A stretch of DNA of 64,000 bases from Flavobacterium piscinae (GTDB lineage Bacteria > Bacteroidota > Bacteroidia > Flavobacteriales > Flavobacteriaceae), in assembly GCF_004122145.1 (NCBI RefSeq), contig NZ_SBKQ01000007.1:143462-207461 (forward strand). The letters are read 5' to 3'. The position numbers were made by a program, and so were the translations under genes. Numbering within the stretch: position 1 is the first letter of the stretch; the number at the start of each line of letters is the position of its first letter. Below, in pieces: positions 44,406-56,071 of this stretch. The notes below the pieces were generated by a model, which saw only the letters and a list, made by a program, of their open reading frames with translations, ran no database searches and was not told where the DNA came from.

Positions 44406-44439
44406 TTTCAGGTTTCAGGTTTAAAGTTTCAGGTTTCAG
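44406..44439. repeat. Inverted GAAACCTGAAACTT word array on the other side of rnz
   Basis: TTTCAGGTTTCAGGTTTAAA... reads on the minus strand as CTGAAACCTGAAACTTTAAA, the same words as 43421-43485 in the opposite orientation, lying 10 nt beyond the rnz start. Confidence 0.65.
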
Positions 44440-44463
44440 ATTGAATAAATTTGTTGAACAGTA

Positions 44464-44493
44464 CCAACTCCAAACTACTCACTCCCAACTCCG
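44464..44493. repeat. ACTCCCAACTCC word array
   Basis: CCAACTCCAAACTACTCACT... ends with CTCCCAACTCC, the reverse complement of the GGAGTTGGGAGT words at 24.63 kb. It fills the gap between the rnz start and the STAS-like stop. Confidence 0.5.
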
Positions 44494-44494
44494 C

Positions 44495-44827
44495 TTAAAA
44501 CCCTAAATCGCGTTCAATTTCCTCCATTTCAATGATATCATGGGCTTCTAAAAGTGTGGGGACAACGGTTAATTTGGCAGGGACATCGTTAAAATCAATG
44601 TCTTGAACTACCATGACAAATGATTTTTTACCTTTTTTATGAGTCTTGGATAAATCACTGAACAACTTTATTTGTTTCAGTTTTACATCTTTATCCTTCG
44701 ACATATCTAAAATCAAGTTCTGATCCTTAAAACTATTGTGTTGAGTAGTTACTTTTTCTAAAAAAGCTACACAATCGCCTTGGGTGTTTTTGAGAATGGT
44801 AGTATGTCCTTTTTGATCGACTTTCAT
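44495..44827 (-). CDS. Small STAS-like protein of unknown function
   Basis: A 110-aa cytoplasmic protein: GHTTILKNTQGDCVAFLEKV, then KDQNLILDMSKDKDVKLKQIKLFSDLSKTHKKGKKSFVMVVQDIDFNDVPAKLTVVPTLLEAHDIIEMEEIERDLGF. The order (strand, D-containing turn, helix, strand, helix) fits a SpoIIAA/STAS fold, where LILDMS would be the phosphorylatable loop. It has no metal-binding His cluster, so a nuclease name borrowed from its rnz neighbour would be wrong. It lies between pyrB and rnz, all leftward. Confidence 0.65.
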   Translation of the reverse strand: MKVDQKGHTTILKNTQGDCVAFLEKVTTQHNSFKDQNLILDMSKDKDVKLKQIKLFSDLSKTHKKGKKSFVMVVQDIDFNDVPAKLTVVPTLLEAHDIIEMEEIERDLGF

Positions 44828-44832
44828 TTTTT

Positions 44833-44867
44833 GAGGTGCTGAGGTGCTAAGGTTCTGAGTTACTAAG
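44833..44867. repeat. GAGGTGCTAAGGTTCTGAGTTACTAAG word array
   Basis: Degenerate 8-9-nt words (GAGGTGCT, GAGGTGCTAA, GGTTCTGA, GTTACTAA) fill the gap between the STAS-like start and the pyrB stop. Related words are in the gap at 43224-43252 upstream of pdxH. Confidence 0.5.
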
Positions 44868-44877
44868 ATATGAAAAT

Positions 44878-45804
44878 TTATTTAATTTTTGAAGCCAAAA
44901 GATAAATAACCGCCATTCTTATTGCGACACCGTTCTCAACTTGTTCCAAAATAACCGATTGTTTGGAGTCGGCTACATCACTTGTGATTTCTACACCGCG
45001 GTTAATTGGCCCCGGATGCATGATGACGATTTCTTTACTTAAAGAGTCTAAAAGTGCTTTATCTACACCGTATTGCTGAGCATATTCTCGGGTGGAAGGA
45101 AAATAATTCACATCCATTCGTTCGTTTTGCACGCGAAGCATATTGGCAACATCGCACCATTCTAAAGCTTTTCGTAAATTGGGTTCCACCGAAACACCTA
45201 AACTTTCAATATGTTTTGGAATTAATGTTTTGGGGCCACACACTTTCACTTCTGCTCCTTGCATTTGCAAAGCAAATATATTGGAAAGTGCTACTCGGGA
45301 ATGCAAAATATCGCCTACGATCACCACCTTCTTACCTCCTACTTCGCCCAATCGCTCTCTAATCGAATAACTATCTAATAACGCTTGCGTAGGATGTTCG
45401 TGTGCTCCGTCACCGGCATTGATAATACTGGCTTTTACATTTTTGGAAAGAAAATAAGCTGCTCCCGGATTCGCATGACGCATCACCACCATATCCACTT
45501 TCATCGCCAAAATATTATTGACCGTATCAATTAATGTTTCTCCCTTTTTCACGGATGATTGAGCCGCAGAAAAACTAATCACATCCGCTGAAAGTCTTTT
45601 TTGAGCGAGTTCGAAGGATAATTTTGTTCGGGTACTATTTTCGAAAAAAATATTTGCAATCGTAATGTCCCGCAAAGACGGCACTTTTTTAATCGGACGG
45701 TTGATTACTTCTTTAAAATGATCGGCTGTTTCAAAAATAAGTTGAATATCTTCCGGTTGAAGGTATTTGATGCCTAATAAATGGTTGACAGACAGTTCAG
45801 ACAT
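44878..45804 (-). CDS. pyrB: Aspartate carbamoyltransferase catalytic subunit
   Basis: A 308-aa enzyme of pyrimidine synthesis: carbamoyl phosphate + aspartate to carbamoyl-aspartate. Carbamoyl-phosphate site FENSTRTKLSFELAQKRL, then MRHANPGAAYFL, HEHPTQALLDSYSIRE, and HPGPINRGVEI for aspartate. No pyrI follows, which fits the unregulated trimer associated with PyrR. The start overlaps the pyrR stop by 8 bp. Confidence 0.96.
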   Translation of the reverse strand: MSELSVNHLLGIKYLQPEDIQLIFETADHFKEVINRPIKKVPSLRDITIANIFFENSTRTKLSFELAQKRLSADVISFSAAQSSVKKGETLIDTVNNILAMKVDMVVMRHANPGAAYFLSKNVKASIINAGDGAHEHPTQALLDSYSIRERLGEVGGKKVVIVGDILHSRVALSNIFALQMQGAEVKVCGPKTLIPKHIESLGVSVEPNLRKALEWCDVANMLRVQNERMDVNYFPSTREYAQQYGVDKALLDSLSKEIVIMHPGPINRGVEITSDVADSKQSVILEQVENGVAIRMAVIYLLASKIK

Positions 45805-46360
45805 TTTCAGGTGTTTGTGAGTTTGTAGTTACTAAATATACGGTGTCTTCGCCTTCATTTTCAGTCCAGCAAACTTTTACTTTTTCATTATTTATAGCAT
45901 CTACCTGTCTTCCACGGTAATCGGGTTGAATGGGTAAATGACGACTAAAACGTCTGTCAATGAGTACCAAAAGCTCAATTTCGCTTGGTCGTCCGAAGGA
46001 TTGAATAGCGGTTAAAGCGGAACGGATACTTCTTCCGGTATATAAAACGTCATCAATGAAGATGACTTTTTTATCTTCTACAATAAAATCAATTTCGGTT
46101 TTATTGGCTTCCAATGGTTTTTCGCCCCGACGGAAATCATCTCTGAAAAAAGTAATGTCCAATAATCCGAATTGTATGTTTTTGATGTTGTATTCTTCCT
46201 GCAATAATTTCACAATCCGTTTGGCTAAAAAAGAACCACGCGGTTGTAATCCAATGGTGATTGTATCAGTAAAATCAAGGTGTTTTTCAATCAGCTGACA
46301 GGCCAAACGATGGAGAATGATATTGACTTCTTTGGAAGTGAGCAATACTTTTTGACTCAT
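45797..46360 (-). CDS. pyrR: PyrR, pyrimidine regulator / uracil phosphoribosyltransferase
   Basis: A 187-aa type I PRTase-fold protein. PRPP motif VIFIDDVLYTGRSIRSAL. GLQPRGSFLAKRI and the C-terminal RGRQVDAINNEKVKVCW match PyrR. It binds UMP and pyr mRNA leaders in Firmicutes and makes UMP from uracil. Directly upstream of pyrB with overlapping ends, so cotranscribed. I do not see a clear antiterminator hairpin in the short upstream gap, so RNA-level control is unproven here. Confidence 0.93.
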   Translation of the reverse strand: MSQKVLLTSKEVNIILHRLACQLIEKHLDFTDTITIGLQPRGSFLAKRIVKLLQEEYNIKNIQFGLLDITFFRDDFRRGEKPLEANKTEIDFIVEDKKVIFIDDVLYTGRSIRSALTAIQSFGRPSEIELLVLIDRRFSRHLPIQPDYRGRQVDAINNEKVKVCWTENEGEDTVYLVTTNSQTPENV

Positions 46361-46416
46361 GGTAGTGGTGTTTGGTGTGTAAAGATATACTTTTTTTGTG
46401 ACTTGAATTTAAAAAA

Positions 46417-46439
46417 AATCCCGAAACAAGGTCTCAGGA
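46417..46439 (-). terminator. Terminator after the ABC-F gene
   Basis: ATCC...GGAT imperfect hairpin (two mismatches) followed on the minus strand by TTTTTTT, 13 nt after the stop. Confidence 0.6.
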
Positions 46440-46451
46440 TTCAATTTATAG

Positions 46452-48155
<1,704 letters not shown>

Positions 48156-48193
48156 TTAACTGTCTGTTAACAAGATGTAAAGGATAGAAAAAA

Positions 48194-48201
48194 TACTTTT
48201 G
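48194..48201 (+). promoter_or_regulatory. -7 box of the thioredoxin-fold lipoprotein gene
   Basis: TACTTTTG matches TAnnTTTG, 20 nt before the ATG at 48222; no clear -33 box. Confidence 0.45.
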
Positions 48202-48221
48202 TTATAAATTAATACCACAAA

Positions 48222-49628
48222 ATGATTGCCTATTCAAAAAAAATACCTTTCCCATTACTTATTGCACTACTGTATGTAGTTTCAGGTTGCCAAAAAGAAT
48301 TTGGCAACGACAACTATACGGCATATTTTGGTGGTGAAGTAATTAACCCGAAAGACAACTTTGTCTTATTTCTTAAAGACGATGAGGTTGTTGATACCAT
48401 TTTTTTGGATAAAAATAATCGTTTTATCAAAAAATTTGATTCCTTGGCACCCGGCATGTATACTTTTAAATATGAACCGGAATATCAATATGTCTATTTT
48501 GATAAAAATGACAGTTTGATGGTACGCATCAATCCTGTGGAATTTGATGAATCAATAGTTTATTGCGGTCGAGGCGATGAAAAAAATAACTTTTTGATGG
48601 AGCTTTACCTCAAAAACGAAGACGACAAAAACAAAATGTTTGACGTTTTTGATTTTGGTGTTGAAAAATTTATTTCAAACTGTGACTCGTCTTATGAAAG
48701 TAAAAAGAAATTTTATAATTCGAAAAAGTCAAAAATAAAATGGAGTGATGATTTTGATTTGTATGCCAAAACCATGTTGAATCTTCATCATTTTTCTAAA
48801 AAAGAAATTTATCCGATGGCTCACAAAATGAGAACGGGTGAAAATGTAAACAATCAATTGCCCTCCAATTATTATGACCATCGAAAAGATGTTGATTTTA
48901 ACAACAAATTATTGGTAAATTATTCTCCATTTGTTCGATACCTAACCCACTTTTTGGGAAATGTTTCGTTTAGTCAAATCAATTCGGTGAATGTTGAAGA
49001 GGAAGATTTAGAACAACACATTCACAAACTTAACATTGCCGACACGCTCTTTAAAAATGAAAAAATAAAGAATAAAATATTAGATAATATTGCTTTTTCT
49101 TATTTATTAGAAGACCAAAACATCATTAATAACCAAACATTTTTAAAACGTTATAATGAGTTGTCGACAGACAAAAGCAAACAAAACGAAATCAATAAAA
49201 TAGGTAACTCCATTCAAAACCTTAAATTAGGAAATGAATTACCGGATGTTGCTTTAATTGATTTGAATGGAAATAAAATCAGCAGTCAATCCATTTTAAA
49301 CCGAAAAACGGTTATTTTCTTTTGGACGGAAAATGCAGACTCACACCTCACAGCTGTTCACAGAAAAGCTCTTGATTTCCACAAAAAAAATCCTGATTAT
49401 CAATTTGTTGCGATTAATATTGATGAAGATCAGACTAAATGGAAAAAAGTATTGGAGAATCATCGATTTGGAATTATCAATGAATTCAGAGCTGCAGACT
49501 TTGAAGAATTAAAAGACAAATGGGTTATTACCAAATTACACCGCTCTATCATTCTGGACGAAACCGGAAAAATCCACAATGGTTTTGTTAACTTGTTTGA
49601 TGTGAAATTTAATGACCAACTGAAATAA
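48222..49628 (+). CDS. TlpA-like thioredoxin-fold lipoprotein lacking CxxC
   Basis: A 468-aa lipoprotein: lipobox VSGC (Cys23). Residues 30-110 form a DUF4369-like beta-region (FGGEVINPKDNFVLFLKDDEVVDTIFLDKNN). A helical middle follows, and from about 340 a thioredoxin fold (GNELPDVALIDLNGNKISSQSILNRKTVIFFWTENADSHLTAVHRKALDFHKKNPDYQFVAINIDEDQTKW). Where TlpA has WCxxC, this protein reads WTENADSH (about 367-374), so no redox pair exists. It may bind partners or act as a scaffold rather than an oxidoreductase. Terminator follows. Confidence 0.82.
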   Translation: MIAYSKKIPFPLLIALLYVVSGCQKEFGNDNYTAYFGGEVINPKDNFVLFLKDDEVVDTIFLDKNNRFIKKFDSLAPGMYTFKYEPEYQYVYFDKNDSLMVRINPVEFDESIVYCGRGDEKNNFLMELYLKNEDDKNKMFDVFDFGVEKFISNCDSSYESKKKFYNSKKSKIKWSDDFDLYAKTMLNLHHFSKKEIYPMAHKMRTGENVNNQLPSNYYDHRKDVDFNNKLLVNYSPFVRYLTHFLGNVSFSQINSVNVEEEDLEQHIHKLNIADTLFKNEKIKNKILDNIAFSYLLEDQNIINNQTFLKRYNELSTDKSKQNEINKIGNSIQNLKLGNELPDVALIDLNGNKISSQSILNRKTVIFFWTENADSHLTAVHRKALDFHKKNPDYQFVAINIDEDQTKWKKVLENHRFGIINEFRAADFEELKDKWVITKLHRSIILDETGKIHNGFVNLFDVKFNDQLK

Positions 49629-49642
49629 AAAATAGTATAAAT

Positions 49643-49681
49643 AAAAAATCCCGTCACTTTTTCTAAATGACGGGATTTTTT
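49643..49681. terminator. Bidirectional terminator between the TlpA-like and fsa genes
   Basis: AAAAAATCCCGTCA (49643-49656) and TGACGGGATTTTTT (49668-49681) make a 14-bp stem serving both convergent genes. Confidence 0.85.
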
Positions 49682-49693
49682 TATGTTGAAAAA

Positions 49694-50350
49694 CTATTGA
49701 TTTGCTTTCGCATGATCGGCCAAAAACTGAGCCAACCCGATATCCGTTAACGGATGTTTTAACAAACCTAAGATCGCTGATAAAGGTCCTGTCATCACAT
49801 CGGCACCAATTTTAGCACAGTTTACAATGTGCATCGTGTGACGCACAGAAGCAGCTAAAATTTCTGTTTGATAACCATAGTTATCATAAATATCTCGAAT
49901 TTCTTCAATCAACGCCAAACCATCCGTAGAAACATCATCTAATCTACCAATAAAAGGCGAAACATAAGTAGCTCCCGCTTTTGCCGCTAACAATGCTTGT
50001 CCGGCAGAAAAAACTAAGGTTACGTTTGTTTTTATTCCTCTGTCTGAAAAATATTTACAAGCTTTTACCCCTTCTTTTGTCATCGGTAATTTTACCACAA
50101 TTTGCTCGTGTAATTCCGACAATTCCTCGCCTTCTCTTATCATTCCTTCGTAGTCGGTTGCAATAACTTCGGCACTTACATCGCCATCCACAATATTACA
50201 AATGTCTACATAATGTTTCAATACATTATTTTTTCCGCTGATGCCTTCTTTGGCCATCAAAGACGGATTGGTCGTTACGCCATCTAAAACGCCTAATGCT
50301 TGAGCTTCTTTGATTTGTTCAAGATTGGCGGTGTCAATAAAAAATTTCAT
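49694..50350 (-). CDS. fsa: Fructose-6-phosphate aldolase / small transaldolase
   Basis: A 218-aa class I aldolase of the transaldolase family: [30 protein letters not shown], the Schiff-base lysine Lys87 in [32 protein letters not shown] and [11 protein letters not shown]. The short length is that of TalC/FSA, which act either as transaldolase or fructose-6-phosphate aldolase; the sequence alone does not decide. In Bacteroidota it probably fills the transaldolase step of the non-oxidative pentose phosphate path. Confidence 0.92.
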   Translation of the reverse strand: MKFFIDTANLEQIKEAQALGVLDGVTTNPSLMAKEGISGKNNVLKHYVDICNIVDGDVSAEVIATDYEGMIREGEELSELHEQIVVKLPMTKEGVKACKYFSDRGIKTNVTLVFSAGQALLAAKAGATYVSPFIGRLDDVSTDGLALIEEIRDIYDNYGYQTEILAASVRHTMHIVNCAKIGADVMTGPLSAILGLLKHPLTDIGLAQFLADHAKANQ

Positions 50351-50390
50351 ATGTGAGTTGTGTTTAATTTGAGTGCAAAATTAGGAAAAC

Positions 50391-50475
50391 AATGTCAATT
50401 TCAATGTCAATGTCAATAACAAATTGAAAAGTCAATAGAATCGAATGCCACTAATTACTATTCACTAATTACTAA
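50391..50475. repeat. AATGTCAAT and CACTAATTACTAATTACT word arrays
   Basis: Two short-word arrays lie in the gap between fsa and the SDR gene: AATGTCAATT/TCAATG words (50391-50419) and CACTAATTACTATTCACTAA words (50449-50475), the second running into the SDR stop codon. Confidence 0.5.
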
Positions 50476-51282
50476 TTACTTCAACTTATAGTGATTCATC
50501 AACATCTTCTCATACATTTTATCAGGTAAGATACGTTTTAAAACAATGGAAAAACGTTGGAGAAAACTGCCTACTTTATAATGTACATTCGGATGAGCGG
50601 TTTCAATGATTTTATGAATAGCAAATGCCATTTCATCCGGGTTACTGCCGGAATCCACGTGTTCATCCATCATTTTTAAGGTATTTCCGTAAGGGGTTTT
50701 ATAAGCAGAATCCTCCTTCAACGGAGCATGATAACGACCCGAAGCAATATTGGTTGCAAAATCACCCGGTGCTACATTGGTTAATTGAATGCCGAACGGT
50801 TTGACTTCCATACGAATGGCTTCGGTGATGATTTCTAATGCCCCTTTTGAAGCGGAATAAACGCTTCGATATGGCAAACCCATATACCCTGCAATCGAGG
50901 TAATATTAATGATTAAACCGGATTGTTGGCTTCTCATTTGCGGTAAAACGGCTTTAATGACTTCAATCGGACCAAAGAAATTGATTTCAAAATTGTTTTT
51001 GATTTCTTGGGTGGGAATTTCTTCCAACGGACCCGTGATGCCAACGCCGGCATTATTGATGACCACATCCAATTTTCCTTCTTTTTTAATCAATTCGGAA
51101 ACGGCAGTTTTGATACTATCAACATCACGAACATCCAATTGCAATAAGGGAAAAACAGATTCTCTTACTTGATTTGGATTTCTACTTGTTCCGTAAACGA
51201 CATAACCTTTTTGATGTAAAAAAGTGCCGATGGATTTACCAATTCCGGAGGAACCGCCGGTGATGAGAATGACTTTTGACAT
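50476..51282 (-). CDS. Short-chain dehydrogenase/reductase
   Basis: A 268-aa classical SDR: NAD(P) site TGGSSGIGKSIGTFL (8-22), structural NNAGVG, catalytic Ser in NITSIAGYMG and Tyr-Lys in YSASKGALEI. The basic residues after the first strand (SRNPNQVR) suggest NADP(H). The substrate cannot be predicted. It stands alone. Confidence 0.9.
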   Translation of the reverse strand: MSKVILITGGSSGIGKSIGTFLHQKGYVVYGTSRNPNQVRESVFPLLQLDVRDVDSIKTAVSELIKKEGKLDVVINNAGVGITGPLEEIPTQEIKNNFEINFFGPIEVIKAVLPQMRSQQSGLIINITSIAGYMGLPYRSVYSASKGALEIITEAIRMEVKPFGIQLTNVAPGDFATNIASGRYHAPLKEDSAYKTPYGNTLKMMDEHVDSGSNPDEMAFAIHKIIETAHPNVHYKVGSFLQRFSIVLKRILPDKMYEKMLMNHYKLK

Positions 51283-51388
51283 GAGTGAATAAAAAACAAA
51301 GATATAGAAAATGTTTAAGGTTGCTTTTTAAACATATTTGAATAACTTCTGACCCGTCCTAAAATTACTAAACAGGTTATTAAATAAA

Positions 51389-51580
51389 TCCTATTATAGT
51401 TACAAAATTGGCGAATGGGTTTATTATCATGAAAGTGGTAAACTGAAGTCAAAAGGAACTTATAAAATTGGAAAAAAACTAAAAAATACAAATTGTGGAA
51501 ATAACGTTGAAATCAATTTTGGATATGATACAGAATCTTGGCTGTTCTATGATAAAGACGGAAATAAAATCAAACTTTGA
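51389..51580 (+). pseudogene. C-terminal remnant of a MORN/YwqK-like repeat protein
   Basis: An open stretch without a start codon reads SYYSYKIGEWVYYHESGKLK, then SKGTYKIGKKLKNTNCGN, and ends WLFYDKDGNKIKL at TGA 51578-51580. The GEW-YY-GKL-KG-Y-GK pattern is that of MORN-like repeats in YwqK-type (antitoxin-annotated) proteins. The 5' part is missing, so this is a decayed fragment in the 517-nt gap between the SDR and katG. Confidence 0.6.
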
Positions 51581-51586
51581 ATATCA

Positions 51587-51736
51587 ATGCAATTTAATCG
51601 GCTTGATGAGTTAATTACTTTAGAAAAGAAATCATTTGAAAAAGGCATATTAAATCTATTTTCTTTTAAAGAAGATGTAAAGAAACGCTCAAATAATAAA
51701 TGTTTTTATCCTAGTAATCAAATTATTAAACAATAA
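51587..51736 (+). CDS. Possible 49-aa small protein
   Basis: ATG 51587 opens MQFNRLDELITLEKKSFEKG..., ending at TAA 51736; predicted helical and basic (KEDVKKRSNNK). It starts 7 nt after the MORN remnant and may be part of the same decayed locus. Nothing identifies it, and no promoter is evident. Confidence 0.25.
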   Translation: MQFNRLDELITLEKKSFEKGILNLFSFKEDVKKRSNNKCFYPSNQIIKQ

Positions 51737-51747
51737 CGAAAATTAAA

Positions 51748-51775
51748 AAAAGCAACCCGTTTCCGAGTTGCTTTT
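51748..51775 (-). terminator. Terminator of katG
   Basis: AAAAGCAAC / GTTGCTTTT with an inner CG/CG around TTTC; minus strand runs into TTTTTT. It is 25 nt after the katG stop. Confidence 0.8.
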
Positions 51776-51799
51776 AAGGGTAAATTATTGTTAGTGGAA

Positions 51800-54076
<2,277 letters not shown>

Positions 54077-54129
54077 TTAACCTAAGAATCATTTTGACTA
54101 TAAATTTACGAAATTTCAAACTAGTACTA

Positions 54130-54144
54130 AAGGATATTATCCTT
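54130..54144. promoter_or_regulatory. Palindromic operator candidate upstream of katG
   Basis: AAGGATA-T-TATCCTT is a perfect 15-bp palindrome 87-101 nt upstream of the katG start, in a 356-nt gap (54044-54399) that otherwise holds only AT-rich sequence and, near the right gene, TATTG...CAATA. Its length and symmetry are like PerR/Fur or other dimer sites; which regulator binds it is unknown. Confidence 0.45.
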
Positions 54145-54399
54145 AATTAGCAATAAAATAACGTTATAAATGATATTAATTTTCGAATTAAATGTGGCAC
54201 TAAAGTAATACAATGATTTCTATTCAAAAACAAAAATGAATAGATTTTATCTATATTGAAATATAAACCCCTTCTTTTCTTTTAACATTCCTATGGATAG
54301 AAAAGTGTCAATACTAATAAATAATATATCAAAAAAATCATAAAATGATAGATGATTAAGCGAATTGAATTAATATTGTAAACGCAATACATTTAAATC

Positions 54400-56013
54400 A
54401 TGAAACCATTAGTTATCATTTGCATTTTCTTTCTTTCTTTTTCCCTAACGGCACAGGATTTTACCCGAAGAGATTCGTTACAAGGTAGTCTACGGCCGGA
54501 ACGTACTGCTTTTGATGTACAACGATATGATTTGAACATTACGATAAATCCACAAAACCGAACAGTAGCAGGTTACAATGATATTACGTTTAATTTACTT
54601 GAAAAAACCTCTTCAATTCAATTGGATTTATTTGAAAATATGATGGTTGACAGTATCCTTCACGAGGATAAAAAACTAACTTACCAACGTGAATTGGATG
54701 CCGTTTTTATCGATTTCCCTTCAGATTTACCTTTAAATTCTGAACATAAAATACGTTTTTACTATTCCGGAAATCCTTTAGTTGCAAAGCGTGCACCATG
54801 GGATGGCGGTTTTGTATGGAAAAAAGACAGCAATGGGAATGACTTTATTGGCGTTGCCGTACAAGGTACCGGTGCCAGTTTGTGGTATCCGGTGAAAGAC
54901 CATCAAACGGATGAACCGGATCGAGGAGCTTCGATTAAAGTAGCTGTTCCCAATGGTTTAATGAATGTTTCCAATGGTCGCTTTTTAGGAAAGGAAGAAT
55001 TAACAAACGGTTACACTCGTTGGGACTGGGAAGTGAAAAGTCCGATTAACAATTATAATATAGTGATTAACATTGCCGATTATGTGCACATTCACGATGA
55101 AGTAAACGGATTGGATTTAGACTATTATGTTTTGCGAGAAAACGAAGAAAAAGCAAGACAACATTTTGAGGAAGTAAAACCAATGATGAATTGTTTTCAA
55201 GAGAAATTTGGAGCTTATCCATTCATCGAAGACGGATTCAAATTGGTGGAAACCCCTTATTTAGGTATGGAACACCAAAGTGCTGTAGCCTATGGGAATA
55301 AATACATGAAAGGTTATTTGGGTAATGATATGACCGGTACCGGAATCGGAATGCTGTTTGACTATATCACCATACATGAAACCGGACACGAATGGTTTGG
55401 TAACAGCATCACCTCAAAAGACATTGCCGATATGTGGATTCACGAGAGTTTTACTACTTATTCAGAATCAGTATTTGTAGAATGTCAATTTGGTTATGAA
55501 AAAGCGATGGATTATATCAATGGACAGAAAATGATGGTAGGCAACAGAAAACCAATCATAGGTCAGTTTGGAGTAAATTTCAAAACCGGAAATTCGGATA
55601 TGTATTATAAGGGAGCATTGGTTTTGAATACCATTCGACATATGTTGGACAATGATGAAAAATGGTGGAAATTAATTCGCAACTATGCAGAAACCTATCG
55701 GCATCAAATCATAGAAACCAAAGATGTGGTGGACTTCTTCACTAAAGAATCGGGAATGAATTTGGCTCCGATTTTTGACCAATATTTGAATTATAAAAAT
55801 TTACCGGAACTGGAGTTTAGAATCAAGAATAAATCCCTTGAAGCAAGATGGAACACCGATGTAACCAACTTTGAAATGCCAATAGAGTATTTTTTTGATG
55901 GAAAAAATACAAAAATAACTGTTAGCAATGAATGGGTGACAATTCCACAAGCAAATACAATGGAAGAAATTCAATTGTCATTAGATAAAATGTTGATCAC
56001 AGTGAAAAGATAA
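54400..56013 (+). CDS. M1-family (aminopeptidase N-like) metallopeptidase
   Basis: A 537-aa secreted zinc peptidase with signal peptide 1-18 (LTAQ). N-terminal beta-domain, exopeptidase loop YLGMEHQSAVAYGN, zinc site His326-Glu327-His330 (HETGHEWFGN) with third ligand Glu349 (HESFTTY), and Tyr in YYKGALVL. It lacks the C-terminal ERAP-like helical domain of long M1 enzymes, which is usual for the 530-600-aa Bacteroidota kind. It probably trims peptides in the periplasm or at the surface. Confidence 0.92.
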   Translation: MKPLVIICIFFLSFSLTAQDFTRRDSLQGSLRPERTAFDVQRYDLNITINPQNRTVAGYNDITFNLLEKTSSIQLDLFENMMVDSILHEDKKLTYQRELDAVFIDFPSDLPLNSEHKIRFYYSGNPLVAKRAPWDGGFVWKKDSNGNDFIGVAVQGTGASLWYPVKDHQTDEPDRGASIKVAVPNGLMNVSNGRFLGKEELTNGYTRWDWEVKSPINNYNIVINIADYVHIHDEVNGLDLDYYVLRENEEKARQHFEEVKPMMNCFQEKFGAYPFIEDGFKLVETPYLGMEHQSAVAYGNKYMKGYLGNDMTGTGIGMLFDYITIHETGHEWFGNSITSKDIADMWIHESFTTYSESVFVECQFGYEKAMDYINGQKMMVGNRKPIIGQFGVNFKTGNSDMYYKGALVLNTIRHMLDNDEKWWKLIRNYAETYRHQIIETKDVVDFFTKESGMNLAPIFDQYLNYKNLPELEFRIKNKSLEARWNTDVTNFEMPIEYFFDGKNTKITVSNEWVTIPQANTMEEIQLSLDKMLITVKR

Positions 56014-56017
56014 AAAT

Positions 56018-56050
56018 AAACCTGACAAGCTTTTAAAACCTGTCAGGTTT
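56018..56050. terminator. Bidirectional terminator between M1 peptidase and menE
   Basis: AAACCTGACA (56018-56027) and TGTCAGGTTT (56041-56050) make a 10-bp perfect stem between convergent genes. The stem words (AAACCTGACA/TGTCAGGTTT) are similar to arrays seen elsewhere in the window. Confidence 0.7.
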
Positions 56051-56071
56051 AACTATTTTTCAGTAAAAGGA

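Noticed and set aside
44495..44827. Second ribonuclease Z
   Set aside because: The protein has no HxHxDH or other metal ligands; the name would rest only on its neighbour.
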